Shown piece after piece: positions 42,754 through 50,620 of a stretch of DNA of 50,995 nucleotides; positions within the stretch are counted from its first letter, which is position 1, and the number at the start of each line of letters is the position of its first letter. Both the position numbers and the translations under genes were made by a program. The DNA is taken from positions 1-50,995 of the forward strand of contig JAYVIR010000015.1 in assembly GCA_043770095.1 (NCBI GenBank). The letters run 5' to 3'. The DNA is from JBGSUZ01 sp043770095 (lineage in GTDB: Bacteria; Bacillota; Clostridia; Peptostreptococcales; Acidaminobacteraceae). The notes under the pieces are model-generated. The model ran no database searches. It saw only the letters and a program-made list of their open reading frames with translations, and had not been told where the DNA came from.

Positions 42754-43200
42754 CTATATTCTAAACTGCCTCTGAGCATTCTTTAGACACACATCAAAAC
42801 AGTGCCACCCTAAACTACCACATTTAACCCTCGCAGGCATTTGAGAGAGACTCTCAAATATAATGGCATCGCCTAATGAGTCTTGCTCATCTTCTGTTAA
42901 AGCTTCATTGTGAATCATTTTAAAGAATAGATCCACCTTATTTTTAGCATCTTCTAGCGACAAGCCTTTAATGAGGTCAATCATAATAGAAATAGACGCT
43001 TGGCTGATGGCGCAGCCCGTTCCTTGATAAGCCGCATCTTTGATGACGCCGTCCTCCATTTCAATCAGAAGGGTCAAATCATCGCCACAATTAGGATTAT
43101 GTCCCCTTTCTAGAGTGGTCGGATGATCCAGCAAGTGCCGGTTGTGCCTGCTTTTATTGTGCATCATGATAATTTCTGTATACAGCGCATCAACGCTCAT
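42754..43200 (-). CDS. sufU: SufU, zinc-dependent sulfur-transfer partner of SufS
   Basis: A 148-residue IscU-like protein of the SufU type. The metal ligands are visible at Cys38 and Asp40 (CGDD), Cys63 (GTGCAIS) and Cys127 (VKCGSLGW). In Gram-positive bacteria SufU binds zinc and accepts sulfur from SufS. The longest frame starts at 43251, but GGGAGG lies nine bases before the ATG at 43200, which overlaps the 3' end of sufS by 11 bases. It is the last gene of the suf operon. Confidence 0.94.
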   Translation of the reverse strand: MSVDALYTEIIMMHNKSRHNRHLLDHPTTLERGHNPNCGDDLTLLIEMEDGVIKDAAYQGTGCAISQASISIMIDLIKGLSLEDAKNKVDLFFKMIHNEALTEDEQDSLGDAIIFESLSQMPARVKCGSLGWHCFDVCLKNAQRQFRI

Positions 43201-44401
43201 AACCAAACACCTCCCTAACATAGAAAAGACCTTCAATAAGCGCATCCACATCTTCCGCGGTGTTATATACTGAAAAACTTATGCGACAACTAGAAGGTAC
43301 TTCTAAATAGGCCATTAGAGGTTGACAGCAGTGATGTCCCGCTCTAATGGCTATCCCCTTATGATCGAGCAAACTTGCCACATCGTGAGGGTGAACGCCT
43401 TCCACTGTAAACGTAATGAGTGAGCCTCTACTTTCTGCAGAATTTGGCCCAACAATCTTGATAAATGGCAGTTTACCAAATGCATTTAAAGCATACCGAA
43501 CCAATGCTTCCTCAATGCGATGGATTTCTAAAACCCCAATGCTTTCTATATAGTCAATCGCTGCTCTCAGCCCCACTGCGCCTGTTACGTTCTGAGTTCC
43601 TGCTTCAAGGCGCTCTGGAAGTTTTGCAAAACTAGTCGTCTGCTCGCTGACATATTCAATCATGTCGCCACCTCTGAGGAATGGTTCAATTTTCTCAAGT
43701 TGATCGCTTTTACCATATAACACGCCAATCCCTTGAGGGGCAAATATTTTGTGTCCTGAAAAAACAAAGAAATCGCAGTCTAACTCTTTAACCGAAATTA
43801 GCATATGCCCAACTGCCTGAGCGCCATCCACCACCGTCACTGCGCCAACTTTCTTTGCCCTCTCAATCAAATCTTTAACAGGATGAACCATCCCATAAGC
43901 ATTTGATATCATAGGAAAGGCTACAATGGCAGTTTGAGGATCAATGCCTAATAAACTTTTGCTTGTAAATTCACCTTTTTCGTCCAGATAAAGATAGCGC
44001 AGCTCTGCTCCTGTCTTTTGTGCGACCATTTGCCAAGGCAGCAAATTGCTATGGTGTGACGTAATGGCCACGACAATATTTTGTTCTTTGGTCACATGAC
44101 TCAGTCCGTAGCCATATGCCAATAAATTGAGTGCTTCTGTCGCATTTTTGGTGAAGATGATTTCTTCTGACTTCGCGCCGCCTATAAACGCTCCCACCGA
44201 TTTCTTGGCTTCAAGATAAAGCGCCGTCGCTTTTACGCTCGATTGATGTGCCCCCCGATGAGGGCTACCATTTTCATAAGCCAGTTGATTCGAAATTGCT
44301 TCAATGACAGACCTAGGCTTTTGGCTTGTAGCCCCACTGTCTAAGTAAATCAAATCAGGTTGTTTATCGAATATTGGAAAATCCGTTTTATAACGACTCA
44401 T
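43190..44401 (-). CDS. sufS: Cysteine desulfurase SufS
   Basis: A 403-residue PLP enzyme that frees sulfur from cysteine as a protein persulfide. The cofactor lysine is Lys218 in SGHKIFAP, and the active-site cysteine is Cys358 in GHHCCQP. The following residue is a second Cys where many members have Ala. GGAGG precedes the ATG, which overlaps the sufD stop by four bases. It overlaps sufU at the other end, consistent with tightly coupled expression. Confidence 0.96.
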   Translation of the reverse strand: MSRYKTDFPIFDKQPDLIYLDSGATSQKPRSVIEAISNQLAYENGSPHRGAHQSSVKATALYLEAKKSVGAFIGGAKSEEIIFTKNATEALNLLAYGYGLSHVTKEQNIVVAITSHHSNLLPWQMVAQKTGAELRYLYLDEKGEFTSKSLLGIDPQTAIVAFPMISNAYGMVHPVKDLIERAKKVGAVTVVDGAQAVGHMLISVKELDCDFFVFSGHKIFAPQGIGVLYGKSDQLEKIEPFLRGGDMIEYVSEQTTSFAKLPERLEAGTQNVTGAVGLRAAIDYIESIGVLEIHRIEEALVRYALNAFGKLPFIKIVGPNSAESRGSLITFTVEGVHPHDVASLLDHKGIAIRAGHHCCQPLMAYLEVPSSCRISFSVYNTAEDVDALIEGLFYVREVFGYER

Positions 44402-45513
44402 ATAAGCCTCCGATCAACCTCTTCCATTACGAGAGACTGCAAGGTATCATCACCTATCTCTCGAATGATTTCTTCAAAAGAAGCCTTAATAATCATACGT
44501 TTGGCCTCCAGTTCTGCCAGACCCCTGCTCATAAGGTAAAACAGAGTTTCAGCGTCTACTTGTCCAATGCTGGCAGCGTGCTCACCTACAACATCGTCTT
44601 CGCTGCACATGAGTGCTGGAAATGAGTCGGATTTTACATTAGGGGATAATAGGGTCACAAATTCCTGCTCTCTCCCCACAGACTCACTTGCCCCAGTACT
44701 GAAAAACAAATTTCCCCTGAACGTCTTCTGCGACTGTTCTGACAAGGCACCTTTGGCTAAAATAAATGATTCTGATTGTTTGCCACTATGCGTCATCGTA
44801 AATGAAAGATCCAACTTTTGATCACTTTCACCGTAATAAGCTGTCTTCATTTGGGAATGACTGTGTTTTCCAAGTAGTTCTGATTCGTAGGATATCGCTT
44901 TATAATCCGCGCCAATTTGAAGATCTACGACTTCTAGCTGAGCGCCCTCTTCAACAAGTGAAAGGTTCATATCAAACGCATGTGCGCTTTTTGATAATCT
45001 TTGGATTTTGACGACTTTTACCTGCGAGCCCGCTTTTGCCACAATTTTTGTTTTTCCAAAGTAGTTAAGATCTGATTCGTCTTGTGAACTTAAGTCCAAA
45101 ATAACTTCTAATTTACAACCCGCCTCAACAACAATCAATTGTTCGATCAAATAATTATGATTTGCCTCACTTAAAAAATAATCCAATCTTACTTTAGGCA
45201 TTTCAAAGGTTTTCGCATTGGATACAATCAAAATCGCATCTTGACTAAAGCCAGAAACATAACTTTCAAACTTAGCGCCTAAAGACTTTTGATGTGTGCC
45301 CTGAGCCTGCCAAAAAACTTGATAGTCTAGGTAATCAGGGTTTTTAAATAGTGCTTTCATAGGGTTAATTTTAACCTTGGCGTGCTCGCACTCAATTTTC
45401 AACTGAGACTTTGCGACTGTCTGTTCAAACAGACCCTCTGGAAGAGGCGCACGTTTCCACTTAGGCACCGCCAATTGGGTAAAAAGTTCTTGCTGTTTTT
45501 CTATAGGATTCAT
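44398..45513 (-). CDS. sufD: Fe-S assembly scaffold subunit SufD
   Basis: A 371-residue SufB-related beta-helix protein that completes the SufBC2D scaffold. The C-terminal family core is visible (GEHAASIGQVDAETLFYLMSRGL). AAGGAG precedes the ATG. It is more diverged than SufB, which is normal for SufD. It lies 17 bases after sufB and overlaps sufS by four bases. Confidence 0.92.
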   Translation of the reverse strand: MNPIEKQQELFTQLAVPKWKRAPLPEGLFEQTVAKSQLKIECEHAKVKINPMKALFKNPDYLDYQVFWQAQGTHQKSLGAKFESYVSGFSQDAILIVSNAKTFEMPKVRLDYFLSEANHNYLIEQLIVVEAGCKLEVILDLSSQDESDLNYFGKTKIVAKAGSQVKVVKIQRLSKSAHAFDMNLSLVEEGAQLEVVDLQIGADYKAISYESELLGKHSHSQMKTAYYGESDQKLDLSFTMTHSGKQSESFILAKGALSEQSQKTFRGNLFFSTGASESVGREQEFVTLLSPNVKSDSFPALMCSEDDVVGEHAASIGQVDAETLFYLMSRGLAELEAKRMIIKASFEEIIREIGDDTLQSLVMEEVDRRLI

Positions 45514-45530
45514 GTTGTTCTCTCCTTTTT

Positions 45531-46934
45531 CTAACCGATGGTGCCTTCTAGCTCTAGGCTAATCAAGTTGTTAAGTTCTACTGCATATTCTAGTGGAAGT
45601 TCCTTCGTAATCGGTTCGACAAAACCTCTGACAATCATCGCTTTTGCCTCTGCTTCCGGAATGCCACGGCTCATCAAATAGAAAATGGTTTCATCGCTTA
45701 TTCGACCAATTTTCGCTTCATGTCCAATGTCGGATTGATTGTTCATAATTTCAATGGTTGGGAGCGTGTCTGATCTTGAAAAAGAATCTAGCATTAACGA
45801 CTCACAATTCACTGTCGCTTTAGAATGGATCGCATCTTTGGTGACTCTTAAAAGACCTCTATAAAAAGCATGTCCGCCGTCTTTAGATATGGATTTTGAG
45901 TTAACGATTGAAGTCGTATTGGGCGCTAAATGAACCACTTTTGTGCCCGTGTCCAAATACTGTCCCTTCGCGGCAAACGTGATTCCCGTAAACTCACTGC
46001 TTGCGCCTTCGCCTTTTAGAATGCTCATTGGGTAAAGCATGGATACTTTTGAGCCAAACGAACCCGAAACCCATTCAATCTTTCCGTTTTTTCCAACAAT
46101 CGAACGTTTTGTATTGAGGTTATACATATTTCTTGACCAGTTTTCAATGGTTGAATATCTGAGTTTTGCCTCGTCTTTGATATACAGTTCAACCGCTCCA
46201 GCATGTAAGTTTTGAACCGAATATTTAGGCGCGGAGCACCCTTCAATAAAGTGAAGCGATGCGCCTTCTTCTACAATAATGAGTGTATGTTCAAATTGAC
46301 CCGCACCTTTTGCATTCAATCTAAAATAGGATTGAAGCGGAAAGTCCACATGAATACCTTTTGGAACATATACAAAAGAACCGCCAGACCAAACCGCACC
46401 GTGAAGGGCTGCAAATTTATGATCTTTAGGGGTAATGAGCTTCATGAAATATTCTTTTACAAGCGCTTCATGATTTTTTAGCGCCGAATCCATATCCGTA
46501 TAAATGACGCCAAGCGCCACTAAATCTTCTCTCATTGAGTGGTAAACAACTTCAGAGTCGTATTGAGCGCCTACGCCTGCAAGTGACTTTCTCTCAGCCT
46601 CAGGAATTCCCAAGCGTTCAAATGTCATTTTAATGTCTTCAGGCACATCGTCCCAACTCGTGCTGAGTTTCGCATCTGGTTTGACATAATGAACAATATT
46701 CTCAACATCCAGTTCGCTAAGATCTGCACCCCATGTTGGGACAGGTTTTGAATGATAAATAGCAAGAGACTTCAGCCGATGGTCCAGCATCCACTGAGGT
46801 TCATTTTTTTCAGCAGAAATTTGCCTGATGATTTCTTCTGTCAGGCCTTTGTCTGTTTTAAAAACATGCCTTTCCTCATTCACAATGTCATAGACGCCTC
46901 TATCAACGTCTTCAATATAGGTTTTTTTCGCCAT
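45531..46934 (-). CDS. sufB: Fe-S assembly scaffold subunit SufB
   Basis: A 467-residue protein on which the nascent cluster is built, together with SufC and SufD. Conserved SufB segments are clear: YVPKGIHVDFPLQSYFRLNA, FIEGCSAPKYS, SKSISKDGGHAFYRGL and IGHEAKIGRISDETIFYLMSRG. AGGGGG precedes the ATG. The gene lies between sufC and sufD, a different order from the sufCDSUB order of Bacilli. Confidence 0.97.
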   Translation of the reverse strand: MAKKTYIEDVDRGVYDIVNEERHVFKTDKGLTEEIIRQISAEKNEPQWMLDHRLKSLAIYHSKPVPTWGADLSELDVENIVHYVKPDAKLSTSWDDVPEDIKMTFERLGIPEAERKSLAGVGAQYDSEVVYHSMREDLVALGVIYTDMDSALKNHEALVKEYFMKLITPKDHKFAALHGAVWSGGSFVYVPKGIHVDFPLQSYFRLNAKGAGQFEHTLIIVEEGASLHFIEGCSAPKYSVQNLHAGAVELYIKDEAKLRYSTIENWSRNMYNLNTKRSIVGKNGKIEWVSGSFGSKVSMLYPMSILKGEGASSEFTGITFAAKGQYLDTGTKVVHLAPNTTSIVNSKSISKDGGHAFYRGLLRVTKDAIHSKATVNCESLMLDSFSRSDTLPTIEIMNNQSDIGHEAKIGRISDETIFYLMSRGIPEAEAKAMIVRGFVEPITKELPLEYAVELNNLISLELEGTIG

Positions 46935-46948
46935 TCGTTTTCGCCCCC

Positions 46949-47698
46949 TTACAACGCTTCTGTTTTAAAGTGATCGTAGCCGCTTTCTTCAATTTTTTCA
47001 GCCAATCTCAAATCGCCGCTTTCGACAATCTTTCCATCTACCAAAACATGAACAAAATCGGGTTTAATGTACTCTAAAATCTTGCTGTAATGGGTAATGA
47101 CAATGATTGCATTTTTTTCGCTTGCAAGCTTCTGAACCGTTTCATAAACTTCTCTAATGGCGTCTATGTCAAGCCCTGAGTCCGTTTCGTCCAGTATTGC
47201 CAATTTAGGCGCTAAAACTGCCATTTGCAATATTTCATTTTTCTTTTTCTCGCCACCTGAAAACCCTTGGTTTAAGTAACGGGTTAAATATTTTTCATCC
47301 ATATTTAATTGCTGCATATGCTTTTTTAGGTCTTTTTGGAAAAGTGTCACACTTGGCATTATGCCGCAAAGTTCTTTTTTAGCGGTTCTTAAAAAATTCT
47401 CGACCGTCACGCCAGGTACTTCTTGAGGGTATTGGAAAGACATGAACAGTCCCGCTTTGGCACGTTCATCTACTTTCATTGACAGAAGGTCTTTCCCCAT
47501 AAAATCAACCGCTCCGCCAGTAACTTTATGCGCCGGGTGACCCATAAGCACATTAGCCAGTGTAGACTTACCCGCACCGTTTGGCCCCATAATAACATGA
47601 ATTTCACCAGCACTTATTTCTAAATTAATGCCCTTTAAAATGGGCTTGTCTTCCACCATTGATGTGAGTTGATTAATAGATATAATTTTATTTGACAT
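46949..47698 (-). CDS. sufC: Fe-S assembly ATPase SufC
   Basis: A 249-residue ABC-type ATPase that drives conformational change in the SufBCD scaffold. Walker A GPNGAGKS is at residues 38-45, the signature FSGGEKKKNEI near 146-156, and Walker B LAILDETDSGLD near 165-176. AGGAGG precedes the ATG. It is the first gene of the operon, and a strong promoter with an adjacent Fur box precedes it. Confidence 0.97.
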   Translation of the reverse strand: MSNKIISINQLTSMVEDKPILKGINLEISAGEIHVIMGPNGAGKSTLANVLMGHPAHKVTGGAVDFMGKDLLSMKVDERAKAGLFMSFQYPQEVPGVTVENFLRTAKKELCGIMPSVTLFQKDLKKHMQQLNMDEKYLTRYLNQGFSGGEKKKNEILQMAVLAPKLAILDETDSGLDIDAIREVYETVQKLASEKNAIIVITHYSKILEYIKPDFVHVLVDGKIVESGDLRLAEKIEESGYDHFKTEAL

Positions 47699-47745
47699 GT
47701 AAAGCCTCCTAATCCCGAGTGTTTTTATCGGATATAATTAACTTC

Positions 47746-47774
47746 ATTCTAACCAATAATTTTAGAAAGGTCAA
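47746..47774 (-). promoter_or_regulatory. Promoter of the sufCBDSU operon
   Basis: On the minus strand TTGACC (47769-47774), a 17-base spacer and TAGAAT (47746-47751) form a strong vegetative promoter about 48 bases before sufC. Confidence 0.85.
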
Positions 47775-47777
47775 TGC

Positions 47778-47798
47778 TTTTGATAATCATTATCAAAA
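47778..47798. promoter_or_regulatory. Fur box at the suf promoter
   Basis: TTTTGATAAT, C, ATTATCAAAA is a perfect 10-bp inverted repeat and contains the exact 7-1-7 Fur-family core TGATAATnATTATCA. It begins three bases upstream of the suf -35 element, so bound Fur would interfere with RNA polymerase. Zur and PerR boxes have related 7-1-7 forms, but the core matches Fur best. Confidence 0.85.
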
Positions 47799-47810
47799 TT
47801 TAATTATTAT

Positions 47811-47868
47811 AAAAAAAGTGCCTATCGGCTTCGATCCAAACATCGGATAGAAAACTGATAAGCACTTT
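47811..47868 (-). terminator. Terminator of the MarR-YhgE unit
   Basis: On the minus strand AAAGTGC pairs with GCACTTT, with further pairing of TTATC and GATAG inside and a large loop. A run of seven T residues follows. It is 15 bases after the YhgE-like gene. Confidence 0.8.
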
Positions 47869-47883
47869 AGTCTTTTAAAACTA

Positions 47884-49917
47884 TTAGAATATAGGATCTC
47901 CCGTAGGGTTACGATCCGTTTTAATTTTTGCGATGCCAATATTAAGAATAAAGAAGCCAACTGCAAGTCCAAGAAGTACTGCAATATTATAATTATATAG
48001 AGAATAATCGATGCCAGAGATCACTTCTTTAAGAACGTTAACTGAGTAAGTCATTGGCATGTAAGGGTTAATAACTTGGAAGAATCTTGGAACAAGTTCC
48101 ATTGGGAATGTACCACCACAAGCTGTTAATTGAAGAATGAGGATGAGTACTGCAAAGAACTTACCCACTTCACCAACATGAACCAAGAGGAATCTCATGA
48201 TTGAAACAAATGCGAGTGAAATTGCCATACATGTTAGATAGAAAAGTGCTACATTTTTAACTTGAAGATTAAGCGCTGTTCTTAAAACAAACGCAAGTAC
48301 CAATGATTGCGATAAGCCGATTGCTGTATAAGCAAAGAATCTTACATAGCCTTTTGATTTGCTGTTTGATCTTCTAAATCTAACATTCGTGTCCAAGTAA
48401 ATGGCAAAGAACATCATTAGTGCACCTACCCATAATGAAAGTGACACAAAATACGGTGTAAATGCAGTACCGTAATCAGGAATTGCATTGATTTTTTGTT
48501 CTTCAAATGTAACGGGATCAGCCGTGTAAGTGTCTAATCCGTTCATGTTTACAACTTTTTCGTTCGCCTTAGTAACAGACTCAGCTACCTTGTCTTTAGC
48601 TTCTAAGACGCCAGTGTCTAATGTATTAATACCATCTTTGAGTTTGTTTTCACCCTCAAGGATTTTTGCTGAATTGGTAACCAATAATTTTGAACCTTCT
48701 GTTGCCTTACCAAGACCTGCTTGAATTTGGTTCATGCCTACAGCTACTGCACTTGCACCTTTGCTAAGTTCAGTCGCTTTTACAGCAGCTGTATCCATAC
48801 TGCCCGCTACTAATATAACACCTTGATTGATTTGATTATAAGCACCAGAAAGCTTTTCTGATCCTTCTGAAAGTGCAGGGCCTGAACCTTTAAGCGATGC
48901 ACTTGCTTCTGCAAGTTTTACCTGTCCCGCTTTGCTTGCTTCCATTGTTTTTAAAACAGCTTGCATGTTAGGATCTTTCATCGCTTCTGGATGACTGCCT
49001 AAATACGCTTTTAAAGAAGTGCCAATTGCCACTTGAGCTGCAGCACCTTGATTAATACCATCTACATATTGACCAACACCTGCAGTGTACTTTTTAAGAC
49101 TGTCATTCAAACTCAATAATCCTGTATTAAACGTTTCTGAACCCGCTTTTAATGCTACTGTTTTCTCCGCGCCTGTTTTTAACACTTCAGAAAATTGAGA
49201 TGCACCGTCTGCAAGCTTTGTAGTACCATCTGTTAACGCAGTGCTGCCATTTTTTGCACTGATTAAGCCTTTATCAAGTGTTACAAGGCCATTATTGAAC
49301 TTAGATTGACCATTAAGCAAATCACCTGTTTTTTCAAACAATGTGCCTGTGCCATCTTTCATTTCTCCAAGACCATCTTTTAACGCCGTTAAGTCGCCTG
49401 GTAATTTAGCAACTTCGTCTGTCATTGCTTTAACAATTTCTTCTGAAATGCTTTCTGAAATACTTGCTTCAAGTTCTGCTGCAACTCGACCCATTATTTG
49501 ACCAGCCAAGAAATTGCGTTTTTCGTTTAGATTGTAAATAACTAACCCTTGAACGCGCTCAGCTGAATCAGCCGTTGCAATTTCTTTTGTAAAGTTTTCA
49601 GGAATGATTATTTCTGCATAATATTTTTCGCCTTCAACGCCGGCTTTAGCATCTGCAGAATCTGTAAAGACCCATTTAACTTTGTCATTTGTTTTTAAAT
49701 TATTAATGATTTCTTCACCAATATTTTTTTGAGTCCCATTAATCATGCCGCCTACATCTTGCGTTACAACTGCAACAGGAAGTTCGTTCAACTTGCTATA
49801 CGGATCCCAAAATGCATACAAATATAGATATGAATAAACGAGCGGAATGGTAATAACAGCTGCTATAACAGCCACCATTTTGTATTTCTTCATTGATGCT
49901 TTCACTGCTTCTTTCAT
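47884..49917 (-). CDS. YhgE/Pip-family membrane protein
   Basis: A 677-residue protein of the YhgE/Pip (ABC-2-like) family. One N-terminal membrane segment (about residues 14-34) precedes the YhgE N-terminal domain (ELPVAVVTQDVGG). A long external region (about 175-470) follows with many irregular repeats of about 10 residues built on Leu, Asp/Asn, Gly and Ala, predicted helical. The C-terminus has about six membrane segments. Relatives include the phage infection protein Pip of Lactococcus and the EsaA component of type VII secretion; no other secretion gene is nearby. AGGAGG precedes the ATG. It lies 24 bases after the MarR regulator, so it is the likely regulated gene. Confidence 0.87.
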   Translation of the reverse strand: MKEAVKASMKKYKMVAVIAAVITIPLVYSYLYLYAFWDPYSKLNELPVAVVTQDVGGMINGTQKNIGEEIINNLKTNDKVKWVFTDSADAKAGVEGEKYYAEIIIPENFTKEIATADSAERVQGLVIYNLNEKRNFLAGQIMGRVAAELEASISESISEEIVKAMTDEVAKLPGDLTALKDGLGEMKDGTGTLFEKTGDLLNGQSKFNNGLVTLDKGLISAKNGSTALTDGTTKLADGASQFSEVLKTGAEKTVALKAGSETFNTGLLSLNDSLKKYTAGVGQYVDGINQGAAAQVAIGTSLKAYLGSHPEAMKDPNMQAVLKTMEASKAGQVKLAEASASLKGSGPALSEGSEKLSGAYNQINQGVILVAGSMDTAAVKATELSKGASAVAVGMNQIQAGLGKATEGSKLLVTNSAKILEGENKLKDGINTLDTGVLEAKDKVAESVTKANEKVVNMNGLDTYTADPVTFEEQKINAIPDYGTAFTPYFVSLSLWVGALMMFFAIYLDTNVRFRRSNSKSKGYVRFFAYTAIGLSQSLVLAFVLRTALNLQVKNVALFYLTCMAISLAFVSIMRFLLVHVGEVGKFFAVLILILQLTACGGTFPMELVPRFFQVINPYMPMTYSVNVLKEVISGIDYSLYNYNIAVLLGLAVGFFILNIGIAKIKTDRNPTGDPIF

Positions 49918-49941
49918 GTAATCCTCCTATAAATAACACAC

Positions 49942-50415
49942 TTACTTGTGTGGTTCTGCAAATACGTCGTCAAAATTTTCGTTAAGCACATCCAGTATAG
50001 ATACCAGAGCTTTCAATTGCTCCTCATCCATAATGCCGAAGAGCCTTTCCATTAAAGTGTTTTTTAATTCATGAATTTGTAGAAAAGCACTTAATCCGAC
50101 TTCGGAGAGTTTAACAATAACCTGTCGTCTATCTTCTTCGTCTCTATCTCTAACCACATATCCTTTTTTAATCAGTCGATCTACAGTAACTGTAGGGGTT
50201 CCCGTACTTACACCCAATTGATTGGCAATCTCAGACATCTTTTTACGATTGCCGTCTTTTCCGATTACCATAATGGTATTAATTTCAATCATTGTAAGTT
50301 CCTCTAAAAAGTCTTTATAAAAGAACCTTTTACTCTCAAGGCGGTTATATCGATCATACAGCTGCAAGAACAACCCACCAACCGCTAACAAATCTTTACT
50401 ATCTTTATTTTGCAT
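49942..50415 (-). CDS. MarR-family transcriptional regulator
   Basis: A 157-residue winged-helix regulator. The helix-turn-helix is at about residues 57-83 (KKMSEIANQLGVSTGTPTV), and the wing carries the typical RDRDEEDRRQVIVKLSE stretch. Helical dimerisation segments flank it. GAGGTGAG precedes the ATG. The multi-site operator and promoter directly upstream suggest it represses its own operon with the YhgE-like protein. The inducer is unknown. Confidence 0.92.
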   Translation of the reverse strand: MQNKDSKDLLAVGGLFLQLYDRYNRLESKRFFYKDFLEELTMIEINTIMVIGKDGNRKKMSEIANQLGVSTGTPTVTVDRLIKKGYVVRDRDEEDRRQVIVKLSEVGLSAFLQIHELKNTLMERLFGIMDEEQLKALVSILDVLNENFDDVFAEPHK

Positions 50416-50444
50416 TGTCTCACCTCACTTATATTCATTCGTTA

Positions 50445-50521
50445 TTCAAACTATACTACCACTTTCAAATAATAGCAAGTATAAATAGTTCGAATTTCAA
50501 ACTATTTTTATTTCGAACTAT
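50445..50521. promoter_or_regulatory. MarR operator array
   Basis: Four copies of the 10-bp element TTC(A/G)AACTAT occur at 50445-50454, 50485-50494 (inverted), 50496-50505 and 50512-50521. The middle two form a 21-bp palindrome with a one-base centre. The first overlaps the -10 box, and the palindrome lies just above the -35, an arrangement suited to repression. Confidence 0.75.
50450..50478 (-). promoter_or_regulatory. Promoter of the MarR-YhgE unit
   Basis: On the minus strand TTGCTA (50473-50478), a 17-base spacer and TATAGT (50450-50455) lie 34 bases before the MarR start codon. Confidence 0.75.
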
Positions 50522-50529
50522 ATTTAACG

Positions 50530-50563
50530 CAAAAAAATAGCACCGACATATTTGTCAATGCTA
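50530..50563 (-). terminator. Terminator of the thiol peroxidase gene
   Basis: On the minus strand TAGCA/TGCTA and GACA/TGTC pairs form a stem with a small internal mismatch and a TATT loop, followed by seven T residues. It lies about 57 bases after the tpx stop. Confidence 0.82.
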
Positions 50564-50620
50564 CTCCCCTACTTACTTTGATGTTATTTGATGACAATGT
50601 TTAAACTTAAAAAACAGACT

